From Thalassotalea algicola (lineage in GTDB: Bacteria; Pseudomonadota; Gammaproteobacteria; Enterobacterales; Alteromonadaceae): a DNA stretch of 64,000 bases. A program made the translations under genes and the position numbers. This document shows, piece by piece, positions 19,068-26,824 of this stretch (its first letter is position 1; every line of letters starts with the position of its first letter). The stretch is from contig NZ_JABBXH010000007.1 of NCBI RefSeq assembly GCF_012932965.1, forward strand, positions 93,242-157,241, read 5' to 3'. Under the pieces are notes generated by a model that saw only the letters and a list, made by a program, of their open reading frames with translations, had not been told where the DNA came from and did not search any database.

Positions 19068-19135
19068 AGTTTCAATAATTAAATTAGCAGAGAGCTTTGT
19101 ATGAGCAACATACAGATATATTTATTTAGTGCAAC

Positions 19136-19160
19136 AAAAAAGCGCCTCGCGGCGCTTTAG
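19136..19160 (-). terminator. Terminator after the DUF2884 gene
   Basis: AAAGCGCC (19139-19146), loop TCGC, GGCGCTTT (19151-19158). The T run lies on the minus strand, about 50 bases past the DUF2884 stop. Confidence 0.85.
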
Positions 19161-19204
19161 ACATAGTTTTATAAAGAAATTAGTAATCTTGAAGCAAAAA
19201 GCTA

Positions 19205-20002
19205 CTAAGCTTTGTTTTTTCCATGATGGCTAACTTCAATAATGTTTATATCAGACAATGCATCTATTTCATTTTGCAACTCTGTTTCTAACTGATCAAT
19301 AGCGACAATTGATTCACAAATTGCATCGGCCTTTTGCTCCAACGCTAATCCTCGCGTCTCCATTTGATGTTCAATACGCTGACCAAAATCTTCCATTCGC
19401 GTTTCAAATGCTTCCATATCGCCGCCAGAGAACATCATTTCTTGTCCTACAGCAATAAGCAATGATCCCATTGAGTTTTTAATGGCACGCTCAATATTTT
19501 CTTCAATACGTTGTTCGAATTCTTCGCCAAAAAAGTCTTCACCCACTACACCGTCTTCGCCAATTTCAATACCATTTTCTACCGATAATCTATTATCAAT
19601 CTCGTTACTTAAATTGGCCAATTCATGCGTTAATTCCGCGCCAACTTCATTCCCTTCGCCTAGTAACTCATTAAATGCCAAATTAACACCTTCAGTTGCC
19701 AGTGCAATTCCTTCAATAGCAATAGACTTCACTTCCGGTACGACAGCACGAATGCTATTAGAATAATCCTGAACTAATGCAGCTTGAGAGGATGACAACA
19801 TAATAGCCTCACCATCTACAATTAAGCCGTCTCTGCCAACTATTTGATATAGACTTTCACCATTTTTTGAAAACTCAATGCTATTGGTCGTAATTTTTAC
19901 ACCGGCATTTAAATCGACATCACACGAATCTGTATTTACGTCATGTGCCAAAATTGGTGTTGAAGCTAAAAGTAATGCGCCTGCCAAAATCTTTTTCATC
20001 AT
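19205..20002 (-). CDS. DUF2884 (YggN-like) periplasmic protein, copy 1
   Basis: A 265-residue secreted protein with a signal peptide (MMKKILAGALLLASTPILAHD). CDVDLNAGVKITTNSIEFSKNG, a central acidic helical segment with many Glu, and a C-terminal QLETELQNEIDALS helix fit the DUF2884/YggN family. Two adjacent ATG codons make the exact start ambiguous. A paralogue of the same length lies at 61802-62599. Function unknown. Confidence 0.8.
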   Translation of the reverse strand: MMKKILAGALLLASTPILAHDVNTDSCDVDLNAGVKITTNSIEFSKNGESLYQIVGRDGLIVDGEAIMLSSSQAALVQDYSNSIRAVVPEVKSIAIEGIALATEGVNLAFNELLGEGNEVGAELTHELANLSNEIDNRLSVENGIEIGEDGVVGEDFFGEEFEQRIEENIERAIKNSMGSLLIAVGQEMMFSGGDMEAFETRMEDFGQRIEHQMETRGLALEQKADAICESIVAIDQLETELQNEIDALSDINIIEVSHHGKNKA

Positions 20003-20145
20003 TTTATCCTTAAGTATTTAACTCTCAGATTTACTATTACAATACCAGTGCCAACATTTATTAATGTTAATTTTCAACAACTTAAAAAATCAATTGAGAT
20101 TTTGATTATTTTCTTTTTTCAAAAAATAGCTTATTTCACTATTTA

Positions 20146-20514
20146 TTAGTCAAATAGCCAGTTAGTTGCTGTTTGCTTGTCGGCGAAGTTTCTAACATCG
20201 AGTTGTTTGTTTTCAGCAATTTGCTGAATAAGCAGTTGTTTGTGCCCAATACTAGGCACTACTCGCGCTACCTTAAAACGCGACAAATTTTCTTTTAGTG
20301 ACTTCATTACTTGTAATATTTCAAGCGAATCATAATCTAAAATTAACCTTGATGTATCAACGAGCAGCTTATTAACCTGTTTTTCATCTGCAACATTAAA
20401 AGTATCTTGATAGAAAGCTTTAATTTGTCTAGCACTAGCCGTACCCGTTAATTTGATGTCGATGTGATCGACATAGAGTTCCTTCTCAATATGAAATTGA
20501 GAGTTAGTCTTCAT
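20146..20514 (-). CDS. SpoIIAA/STAS-like small protein
   Basis: A 122-residue soluble protein: HIEKELYVDHIDIKLTGTASARQIKAFYQDTF, then KQVNKLLVDTSRLILDYDSLEILQVMKSL and FKVARVVPS. The alternating strands and helices with a LLVDTSRL strand resemble SpoIIAA-like/STAS folds that sit at membranes or act as switch proteins. This is a fold-level impression, not a family match. Monocistronic, upstream of the divergent dgkA. Confidence 0.6.
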   Translation of the reverse strand: MKTNSQFHIEKELYVDHIDIKLTGTASARQIKAFYQDTFNVADEKQVNKLLVDTSRLILDYDSLEILQVMKSLKENLSRFKVARVVPSIGHKQLLIQQIAENKQLDVRNFADKQTATNWLFD

Positions 20515-20833
20515 AAATACCTGTAAAGAGAGTTGAAAAAGGCAAGCAGTCTAAATATACGAATAATGGAACCCAGCCACCTTTGCTTATTAACATCAAG
20601 CGTTAGTTCTGTGGTTTTTCACGAGTGCTTTTTTAAGCAGCTTGCCGACAAAGGCGCGCATTCTGCCCAACTCATTGGACCAATTCAAGAGCCGTAAGGA
20701 TTTTTGATGAAATCATAAAAGTAGATTAACGAATTTATAACATCTATTACAGTTTGATAAAATTTAATATAGTTAAGGTATGTGATACCTTTGGCAGCAA
20801 ATTGCTCAAAACACACTATTTAAGCCACTAAAT
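20515..20833. other. Intergenic region upstream of dgkA
   Basis: 319 bases without a convincing gene. It holds the promoters of two divergent genes and the AAGGTAT/ATACCTT dyad described separately. A short GC-richer stretch around 20640-20700 has no reading frame or fold I can support. Confidence 0.4.
20775..20791. promoter_or_regulatory. 17-base palindrome upstream of dgkA
   Basis: AAGGTAT (20775-20781), spacer GTG, ATACCTT (20785-20791): a perfect dyad 43 bases before the dgkA start, in the position of an operator. The regulator is unknown; it is not a LexA box, though dgkA lies beside lexA in E. coli. Confidence 0.4.
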
Positions 20834-21232
20834 ATGCCGAATAATTCTTCTAATTTTTCAAAAAAGCCAAATGGCACAGGCGTACATCGAATATTTAAAG
20901 CCGCATATTGTTCATATAAAGGTTTTAAAGCAGCTTACGAGCATGAGGCGGCCTATCGGCAGGAGCTATTAATGTGCATTATTTTGGCGCCAATATCATT
21001 TATTATTGCCAACAGTTCAACGCAGTTGATGGTGCTATTAATGACCTTAGCATTTGTTTTGTTTGCTGAAATTATCAATTCAGCAATTGAAGCTTTAGCC
21101 GACAAAATAACTACAGAGCATGATGAATTAATTGGAAGAGCGAAAGATTTAGGCTCGGCTGGCGTATTTATTGCCTTTGGTTTACTTGTTTTTTGCTGGA
21201 CCTACGTAATTTTTGAACGCTTTAGTGCGTAA
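20834..21232 (+). CDS. dgkA: Diacylglycerol kinase
   Basis: Small inner-membrane trimeric kinase that recycles diacylglycerol to phosphatidate. The 132-residue protein has three membrane helices and the family residues EHEAAYRQE, FAEIINSAIEALADKI and AKDLGSAGVF, which form the active site. The N-terminus is a little longer than in E. coli (122). It ends 11 bases before the convergent MATE gene stop. Confidence 0.95.
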   Translation: MPNNSSNFSKKPNGTGVHRIFKAAYCSYKGFKAAYEHEAAYRQELLMCIILAPISFIIANSSTQLMVLLMTLAFVLFAEIINSAIEALADKITTEHDELIGRAKDLGSAGVFIAFGLLVFCWTYVIFERFSA

Positions 21233-21243
21233 TAAAAATAATA

Positions 21244-22605
21244 TTATTGGGCGAGATTTTTCATCCATTTTTTGGAGTAAGCTCGATAACCAAAGCACAA
21301 TACCTTTACAAGCTCTTCAGAGTATGCAGCCAAAGCAACCCAAATTAATGGTAATTGCCAAATCACCGCCGCAATATAGGTTAGCGGGATACTTACTATC
21401 CACATGCCAAATATATCCGTATACATACAGTACTTGTTGTCTCCCCCTGCACGTAATACTCCCATGGCTAAAGTCATATTACTGACTTTCAACCAAGCAC
21501 CAAATACAATTAGCATAAACACCTGTCCAGCGAGATCGAGTGTTTGAATAGGCATACTTTGATACGGACTCAATATTATCGGTTTTAAGAGTATCATTAC
21601 ACCACCTAATGCAATGGCAACTATCGGACTAAGCAATAAAAATGATTTTGCTATTTGCCAAGCTTTCTCATAACTTTCAGCTCCTAAACTTTGACCAACC
21701 ATAATTGAACAAGCCGATGCAAAGCCAAAAAACAATGATAAGAAAACGCCTTCAATCGGTGAAATTAGGCTCATTACAGCTAAAGCTTGTGTGCCGAGCT
21801 GACCATAGATCAACTGATAAACAAACGTACCAACTGACCAAATGCCAAAACTAATCATCATAGGCCATACTAGATTGAACAGATGAGACCAGTCATTTCG
21901 ATTTTTTAGTAATTGCCAGTCTCCTGCTTTTGGAGCAAGCATATGTTTTACTTTAACGAGAAAAGCAATCAATAAACTTAGGTGTAATATTCTCGATAAA
22001 AGTGTTGCCCACGCTGCCCCTTCAACTCCAAGAGCAGGAACACCTAACCCACCATTTATTAACCAAAAATTTAAAACAACATTAAATAATATTGCTAACA
22101 CACTAAATATCATTGGCAGTTTCACCTGACCAATACTTCGTAGCGCATTTTCAATATTTAAAATTACCCCAACACAAACGAGGCTTGGCATTGTTATCCA
22201 TAAGTACCCTTCTCCAAGGGCAATTACATCAATATCACTTGACGCCCAGCCGATCACATCGGCAGCAAAGAAAAAACTAGCAACTGCAATTGGTGTAAAC
22301 GCAATAACTGCAAAAATAGACGCCATTTGAATCGTTTGTCTAATTTTTTCAGATTTTCCTGCGCCAAAATATTGAGCAGATAACACACCTACTCCCCATG
22401 AAAGGCCTATAGCAATGACTAAAACAACAAATTGTATTCTGTTGCCAAGACCGACTGATGCGACAGCAGCATCACCTAGATGACCAACCATCACGACATC
22501 TATCATACTAAGCAAAGTCACCAATACGTTTTGCAGTGAAATAGGCCACGCAAGTTTAAAAGTTTGCTTGATTTGCGTTAATTGTGGCGATCCAGGATTA
22601 GTCAT
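21244..22605 (-). CDS. MATE family efflux transporter
   Basis: A 453-residue polytopic membrane protein with about twelve membrane segments in two similar halves: LAWPISLQNVLVTLLSMIDVVMVGHLGDAAVASVGLGNRI at the start and LVWPMMISFGIWSVGTFVYQLIYGQLGTQALAVMSL in the second half. This is the multidrug and toxic-compound extrusion fold, usually Na+- or H+-coupled. The substrate is not readable from sequence. Confidence 0.92.
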   Translation of the reverse strand: MTNPGSPQLTQIKQTFKLAWPISLQNVLVTLLSMIDVVMVGHLGDAAVASVGLGNRIQFVVLVIAIGLSWGVGVLSAQYFGAGKSEKIRQTIQMASIFAVIAFTPIAVASFFFAADVIGWASSDIDVIALGEGYLWITMPSLVCVGVILNIENALRSIGQVKLPMIFSVLAILFNVVLNFWLINGGLGVPALGVEGAAWATLLSRILHLSLLIAFLVKVKHMLAPKAGDWQLLKNRNDWSHLFNLVWPMMISFGIWSVGTFVYQLIYGQLGTQALAVMSLISPIEGVFLSLFFGFASACSIMVGQSLGAESYEKAWQIAKSFLLLSPIVAIALGGVMILLKPIILSPYQSMPIQTLDLAGQVFMLIVFGAWLKVSNMTLAMGVLRAGGDNKYCMYTDIFGMWIVSIPLTYIAAVIWQLPLIWVALAAYSEELVKVLCFGYRAYSKKWMKNLAQ

Positions 22606-22752
22606 TAATGATTTAAGTGCAGAAATAAACGTTTAAAAATAAGATTTTAACTCGAATGATAAATAAAGTAGCGCTGAATACGTATTAATTGATAAGTAAA
22701 AATTGCACAAATGCCAATAGATACATATATTAGCGTCAAACAAGGAGTCATT

Positions 22753-23355
22753 ATGTACCTGAAATATTCAACTTTCCTCTCTGCCGTCTTTTTTTCTCTG
22801 TCAACAACAGCCTCAACAGCGCCAGCACCACTTGTATCAATTGATACTCACGATGCGTTTTTCAATGCGATAAAACAACATTGCGGAAAGGCATATGAAG
22901 GAAAAGTCACAGTAGATACTGCAAATAGTAATTCATTCTTGAACAAAAAATTAGTTATGCACGTTAGGCGTTGCAATGAGCAAGAGCTTCAAATTCCATT
23001 TCATATAGGTGACGACGCATCGCGCACCTGGATAATCACTAAAACCGGCTCAGGGCTCTCTTTAAAGCATGATCACAGACATAAAGATGGCAGTTTTGAT
23101 AGACAAACGATGTACGGTGGTCACACACTCGACGCTGGGTGGAATGAAGCACAGTCATTTCCGGCAGATCAATACTCAAAAGAAATATTTGTTGAGCAAG
23201 GAATACCACAATCCATTGGAAATACATGGCAAATGTTTATTTATCCTGGCAAGTTTAGTTATCGACTTGTCAGACAAGGAAGAGAGTTTAAGGTGGACTT
23301 CGATTTAACCAAATCTATAACTCCTCCTAAAGCGCCTTGGGGTTATGTTGATTAA
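22753..23355 (+). CDS. Secreted protein of unknown function
   Basis: From the ATG at 22753, which has AAGGAG seven bases upstream, the product is 200 residues with a signal peptide (MYLKYSTFLSAVFFSLSTTASTAPA). The frame is open 14 codons further upstream, but that start has no ribosome-binding site. The mature part has two Cys and the segment IITKTGSGLSLKHDHRHKDGS, followed by TMYGGHTLDAG. I do not recognise a named family. It converges on the CsrB-like RNA and shares its terminator. Confidence 0.75.
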   Translation: MYLKYSTFLSAVFFSLSTTASTAPAPLVSIDTHDAFFNAIKQHCGKAYEGKVTVDTANSNSFLNKKLVMHVRRCNEQELQIPFHIGDDASRTWIITKTGSGLSLKHDHRHKDGSFDRQTMYGGHTLDAGWNEAQSFPADQYSKEIFVEQGIPQSIGNTWQMFIYPGKFSYRLVRQGREFKVDFDLTKSITPPKAPWGYVD

Positions 23356-23361
23356 CAAACA

Positions 23362-23392
23362 TAAAAAATGCGGCTCGAAAGAGCCGCATTTC
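23362..23392. terminator. Terminator shared by csrB-like RNA and the secreted-protein gene
   Basis: AAATGCGGCTC (23366-23376), loop GAAA, GAGCCGCATTT (23381-23391). The T run is longer on the minus strand, where it ends the csrB-like RNA. On the plus strand it follows the 22753-23355 gene. Confidence 0.92.
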
Positions 23393-23694
23393 TTTATCTA
23401 GCTTTGTCGTGCATCCTGCACACAATAGTGTTTCCCGCTTCATCCATAAAAAAGCTGTCCCTAGTATATCCTAGCAATTCCGTCTGCTTTCCTTCACCCC
23501 GTCCTAGAGAATGCATGTCCACATGCACCACACACCTTGTGTTAAAGCTAATCCCTTTAGTCTTCCTGACGTTAACTTTCCTTTGTTAACTCACATCCAT
23601 GTTGTATCATCCTATGCAACACCTTGTTGCATGACTCCATCCTAGAGCCTCCATTGACAGGAAATCATTTCCTGTGTCGTCCTGACAGTTGTAA
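23363..23694 (-). ncRNA. csrB: CsrB-type small regulatory RNA
   Basis: Read on the minus strand, this roughly 330-base stretch has 19 GGA trinucleotides (about five expected by chance). Many lie in loops of short hairpins: GTGCAGGATGCAC, GCATGTGGACATGC, GTTAAC-AAAGGAAA-GTTAAC, CTAGGATATACTAG and ATGCAAC-AAGGT-GTTGCAT. Repeated CAGGA/TAGGATG units match the CsrA consensus. Known CsrB/RsmZ RNAs titrate the translational regulator CsrA in this way. It ends in a strong terminator (23366-23391), has a promoter and GacA-type box upstream, and lies on the syd/truC side of the chromosome as E. coli csrB does. No plausible protein is encoded. The start is estimated from the promoter. Confidence 0.88.
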
Positions 23695-23700
23695 TATTAC

Positions 23701-23730
23701 GTTATCAGTTGTAATAAACTACCTAGTCAA
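23701..23730 (-). promoter_or_regulatory. Promoter of csrB-like RNA
   Basis: On the minus strand TTGACT (23730-23725) and GATAAC (23706-23701) are separated by 18 bases, a plausible sigma-70 promoter. It puts the transcript start near 23694, just before the first GGA motifs. Confidence 0.6.
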
Positions 23731-23855
23731 ATAAAACTTTCTTAGAAAATTAGCATGCAAACTCAACCAAAAAACAACAACGCATTGTTTTAAAAGGGCT
23801 TTATTTCATGCAATTTCATTATTTCCACTGAACATTCCTTTATCTCTCACAGCTT

Positions 23856-23873
23856 TGTGCGATATGTCTTACA
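23856..23873 (-). promoter_or_regulatory. GacA/UvrY-box-like upstream activating sequence
   Basis: TGTAAGACATATCGCACA on the minus strand matches the published TGTAAG-NNATNN-CTTACA element in the whole first half-site, the central AT and four of six bases of the second half. Its centre is about 170 bases before the estimated start of the csrB-like RNA. GacA/UvrY response regulators act from far-upstream sites of this kind at rsmZ/csrB genes. Confidence 0.6.
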
Positions 23874-23933
23874 GAGTTACTTCCAAATCAGTCATTGTAT
23901 ACTTTAAGAGGAAGTTCAAATTGAGTAGTTATA

Positions 23934-23962
23934 AAAAAAGCACTATAAATCAGTGCTTTTTC
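23934..23962 (-). terminator. Terminator overlapping the DUF962 stop
   Basis: AAAAAGCACT (23935-23944), loop ATAAATC, AGTGCTTTTT (23952-23961). In the minus direction the stem begins inside the last codons of the DUF962 gene. Confidence 0.85.
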
Positions 23963-24255
23963 GTTAAGAAGTCTTTTAGCATTCGCCAATCCCCAATAAA
24001 GCTGTACCAAGGATAGGTAAAGGTAGCAGGCCTATTTTTTTCAAAAAAGAAATGCCCAAGCCAAGCGAAAGTGTACCCATTAATCAAACCATAAAATAAA
24101 TACATTGGTTTTAATTGGATTACAGCCAACACCAGCCAACATAGTGCAAGGCCGCTACCAATATAATGTAGCACTCGACAAATTTTATTCTGATGTTGCG
24201 ATAAATAAAACGGATAAAAGTCTTCAAAGCTCTTATACTTTTTTTCGCTAGTCAT
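23950..24255 (-). CDS. DUF962/Mpo1-like membrane protein
   Basis: A 101-residue protein: YKSFEDFYPFYLSQHQNKICRVLHYIGSGLALCWLVL, then GLINGYTFAWLGHFFFEKNRPATFTYPWYSFIGDWRML. The HxxN...HyiG and GHFFFEKNRPATF patterns are those of DUF962, whose yeast member Mpo1 is a dioxygenase of 2-hydroxy fatty acids; His residues are conserved. The ATG at 24255 has GGAG six bases upstream and overlaps the upstream acetyltransferase stop, so the two are translationally coupled. The GTG at 24267 is less likely. Confidence 0.82.
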   Translation of the reverse strand: MTSEKKYKSFEDFYPFYLSQHQNKICRVLHYIGSGLALCWLVLAVIQLKPMYLFYGLINGYTFAWLGHFFFEKNRPATFTYPWYSFIGDWRMLKDFLTKKH

Positions 24256-24901
24256 TTTTGTCTCCACGATAATGAAGCATCAGCGCACCACTAACCTTGC
24301 CGACCTGGACCTCCTCAATATACTCGTAATCCACATCTTTAAAAAATTCACGGTACTTATCATTTGTTGCATACACTGCCACACCTTCACTATCGGGATG
24401 TTCTTCCAACACTGTATTTACCGCAGCCATTAAGTAATGACCAAAGCCATGATGTTGATGCAACGGGTGAATAGCGATAAAACTTAACATATGAAATTTT
24501 TTTAGGGGCACAGCAGACATAATGATTCTTTCTTTTTCCATCATTTGCTTAGTTGAAAAGTAGCCTGCACTTAACAGCATTTTTAATCGCCAATGCCAAA
24601 ATCGTTCAAAACCTACACCGTCATCTGGTCCATTTAAACAAGCGACTCCCACCATAGCCTCACCTAGGTATAGGCCGACCATTGGTTGTTTTGCTTGCCA
24701 AAACACGCCTAATTCTTCTCTGATCGATGCACGTAATCGTTGCTCGTAATCTTCTTTGTCACCGTTGAAAATTTCTAAAAAAACCGGATCATCATGATAT
24801 GCCTGATATAGCAGAGAAGCCGCAAGCTTCATATCTTCTGCGGCCAAATATGTGGCTCGTATCTCTACATTAGTGTCTGCTGCGGTTGCAGTATCGTTCA
24901 T
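24248..24901 (-). CDS. GNAT family N-acetyltransferase
   Basis: From the ATG at 24901, preceded by a GGGGGAG sequence, the product is 217 residues with KKFHMLSFIAIHPLHQHHGFGHYLMAAVNTVLEEH, the acetyl-CoA-binding strand-loop-helix, and a C-terminal VAVYATNDKYREFFKDVDYEYIE. The frame extends to 24943 without a better start. It overlaps the DUF962 gene by eight bases. The acceptor substrate is unknown. Confidence 0.8.
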   Translation of the reverse strand: MNDTATAADTNVEIRATYLAAEDMKLAASLLYQAYHDDPVFLEIFNGDKEDYEQRLRASIREELGVFWQAKQPMVGLYLGEAMVGVACLNGPDDGVGFERFWHWRLKMLLSAGYFSTKQMMEKERIIMSAVPLKKFHMLSFIAIHPLHQHHGFGHYLMAAVNTVLEEHPDSEGVAVYATNDKYREFFKDVDYEYIEEVQVGKVSGALMLHYRGDKND

Positions 24902-25077
24902 AAGCTCCCCCATTGATTGAGTGCACAAAACCTCACCCTTCAATTTTTGACTATTTTTATTTTTGTTGTTAGCTCACCTTAGCAGTAAGGTAAGAAGTAG
25001 GTCAATATTCAATCAGTTTACATAAATAAACAGCTATACTTATCTTTTATTGACTTATACGCCCAATAGGTAGAGTT

Positions 25078-25311
25078 ATGGATACTTTCGAGCACAATAT
25101 GGCAAATCTATTTGCTCAACTAGGTTTGGCAAATAGTTCACAAGATATCGACAAATTTATTGCTGAAAATAAAGGGCTTCCAAGCAATGTATCATTAGCA
25201 AAAGCAAACTTTTGGAATAGTTCTCAAGCAAGTTTTATTACTCAAGCAATAAATGAAGATGCAGATTGGGCAGAAGTCGTAGATATACTTAACTCTATGT
25301 TGAGAGATTAG
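25078..25311 (+). CDS. DUF2789 family protein
   Basis: A 77-residue soluble protein, MANLFAQLGLANSSQDIDKFIAENKGLPSNVSLAKANFWNSSQASFITQAINEDADWAEVVDILNSML in outline. The LFxQLGL, DIxxFI and APFW-like FWNxSQAxFI positions match DUF2789, a small family of unknown function in gammaproteobacteria. Followed by a hairpin terminator. Confidence 0.78.
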   Translation: MDTFEHNMANLFAQLGLANSSQDIDKFIAENKGLPSNVSLAKANFWNSSQASFITQAINEDADWAEVVDILNSMLRD

Positions 25312-25315
25312 CAAC

Positions 25316-25344
25316 AAAAAAAGGCGCTTGTAGCGCCCTTTTCT
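25316..25344. terminator. Bidirectional terminator
   Basis: GGCGCT (25323-25328), loop TGT, AGCGCC (25332-25337), with an A run before and T run after, between convergent genes. Confidence 0.8.
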
Positions 25345-25362
25345 TAACACAGTATTAGTATT

Positions 25363-25731
25363 TTATAGCTGTGCGTATGCGGTATCGCCCCAGCTCACCA
25401 ACATGCCATTTTTGAAGATAAGCGGAGTACATTCATCTTTTGTAGTGACGCCATCTTTATGCTTTCTGTTTGTACGGTAATAAAGCACCTGAATACTTTC
25501 ACCATCTTTTTGGTAAACTTCATTGAAATCTGCCACACCTAGGCGACCTTGTACATCACCAAAACTAGAGTTAACTTGCAGGCTAGCAATTTTTTTGCGG
25601 TTATCATATTCACGATCATTAAAGTCATAGCTGTAATGACCATCGTCGTCTCCACCAACAGAAACAACACATCCAGTTAAGCCAAACGTTAAAGGTAAAG
25701 CAGCTAATAGTACGACAAGTGACTTTTTCAT
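25363..25731 (-). CDS. DUF3192 family lipoprotein
   Basis: A 122-residue protein with the lipoprotein signal MKKSLVVLLAALPLTFGLTGC (lipobox LTGC). The mature domain has NRKKIASLQVNSSFGDVQGRLGVADFNEVYQKDGESIQVLYYRTNRKHKDGVTTKDECTPLIFKNGMLVSWGD in outline. The YRT..KDGxTTxdECTPLxFxNGxL core is that of DUF3192, a SmpA/OmlA-like fold. A second member without lipobox lies at 33660-34037. Function unknown. Confidence 0.85.
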   Translation of the reverse strand: MKKSLVVLLAALPLTFGLTGCVVSVGGDDDGHYSYDFNDREYDNRKKIASLQVNSSFGDVQGRLGVADFNEVYQKDGESIQVLYYRTNRKHKDGVTTKDECTPLIFKNGMLVSWGDTAYAQL

Positions 25732-25901
25732 ATTTTATAAATCCCTGAGATTGTTTATTATTGACTAACTTACAGCAAACTTTGCACCAACTTAATAAGC
25801 CATTGTTTTATAAAAAAATATTAATTTTTAAAACAATTGCACAATTTGCAGGTTGGTCATTTTTACTAATATTTATTAAATAACTTAAGTGATTGCGCAT
25901 A

Positions 25902-26210
25902 ATGACTATAAAAGATGAAATATTATCCATAGCTAACCAACTTGCTAACGAAGGCATAAATCCTAGTGTGGCTAAAGTTAAGGCTCGATTAAGCGAATCA
26001 GCGTCCTTACCTACCATTATTAACACCCTAAAAAGTTGGCAACATCAGCCAGAAAACACTGAGGTGAAAAAGCCAGATACACCTATAGAGAGTGAAATTA
26101 ACGTAAGTGAATTAGACGTGGCTATAACAAAAGCGCTACAGCCATTAAAAGAAGAAATAGCCGAAATTAAACAACTACTTATTGCCATTAATGAAAAGTT
26201 AGATTGCTAG
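25902..26210 (+). CDS. Small KfrA-N-like DNA-binding protein
   Basis: From the ATG at 25902 the product has 102 residues. The N-terminal half (TIKDEILSIANQLANEGINPSVAKVKARLSESASLPTIINTLKSW) has the helix-turn-helix pattern of the KfrA N-terminal domain. A Pro/Glu linker follows, then a C-terminal amphipathic helix (LDVAITKALQPLKEEIAEIKQLLIAINEKL) that may form a coiled coil. The upstream TTG at 25893 is less likely. Possibly a transcription regulator; the target is unknown. Confidence 0.6.
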   Translation: MTIKDEILSIANQLANEGINPSVAKVKARLSESASLPTIINTLKSWQHQPENTEVKKPDTPIESEINVSELDVAITKALQPLKEEIAEIKQLLIAINEKLDC

Positions 26211-26770
26211 TCATAGATAACAGGGGTTAATTGTCCAAGAAATTCGGATAAATTGTTGGCCAATTTTTTATGAGCAGTTTTACCAACTTGCTCAACCCAA
26301 ACTTCACCAGAGTCGTTATTAACAGATAGGATAAAGTCATCTTGATCGGTTAGCCCAAAAAATACCGTTATCGGTTGCTTTAACTTTTGCTTCATTAAAA
26401 TATGGCCGATTACATTTTCCTGCAATCTATCAAAATCATCTTTATTCCAAGGTAACACAAAAGAAAGCTGGCCTTCTTCACAAGTTAAATCAAAGCTTTC
26501 ACTATAAACGGACGTGAAAAACACTTTAATGTCGTTATGTAAACTAAAGCCTAATGCTTGCTCTACATTTTCAAAAGATAATTCATCAGTTATTTCCACC
26601 GGCTGCCAGTAATTAGCGTCTTGAGAGTATTCTCCTTGTTCACAAGGCGAAAGCCATTGGTCATCTTTTTCTACAACAGGTAAGTGGCCATGCTTTTCTC
26701 TAAATTGCTGAACATAGTGTTGGCATAAAGTTGTTAATTGATGTGTTAATTCAGCATTAAGGCATGTCAT
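26207..26770 (-). CDS. syd: SecY-interacting protein Syd
   Basis: Peripheral inner-membrane protein that binds SecY and monitors translocon assembly. Starting at the ATG at 26770 the product has 187 residues, close to E. coli Syd (181). It contains GYSQDANYWQPVEI-type and FTSVYSESFDL segments and a C-terminal DFILSVNNDSGEVWVEQVG. The frame upstream to 26857 lacks a better start. Divergent from queF, as in E. coli. Its 3' end overlaps the KfrA-like gene by four bases. Confidence 0.9.
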   Translation of the reverse strand: MTCLNAELTHQLTTLCQHYVQQFREKHGHLPVVEKDDQWLSPCEQGEYSQDANYWQPVEITDELSFENVEQALGFSLHNDIKVFFTSVYSESFDLTCEEGQLSFVLPWNKDDFDRLQENVIGHILMKQKLKQPITVFFGLTDQDDFILSVNNDSGEVWVEQVGKTAHKKLANNLSEFLGQLTPVIYD

Positions 26771-26824
26771 CGACAGAAGATTCCTAGTAAAATGGAGCGT
26801 ATTAAGTTTTATATATGATATGAC

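Noticed and set aside
20640..20700. GC-richer patch suggesting an RNA gene
   Set aside because: No consistent stem structure or conserved motif could be drawn, so not called.
23368..23589. 73-codon plus-strand reading frame
   Set aside because: It lies inside the csrB-like RNA on the other strand, has no ribosome site, and its composition is explained by the hairpins and CC-rich complements of the GGA motifs.
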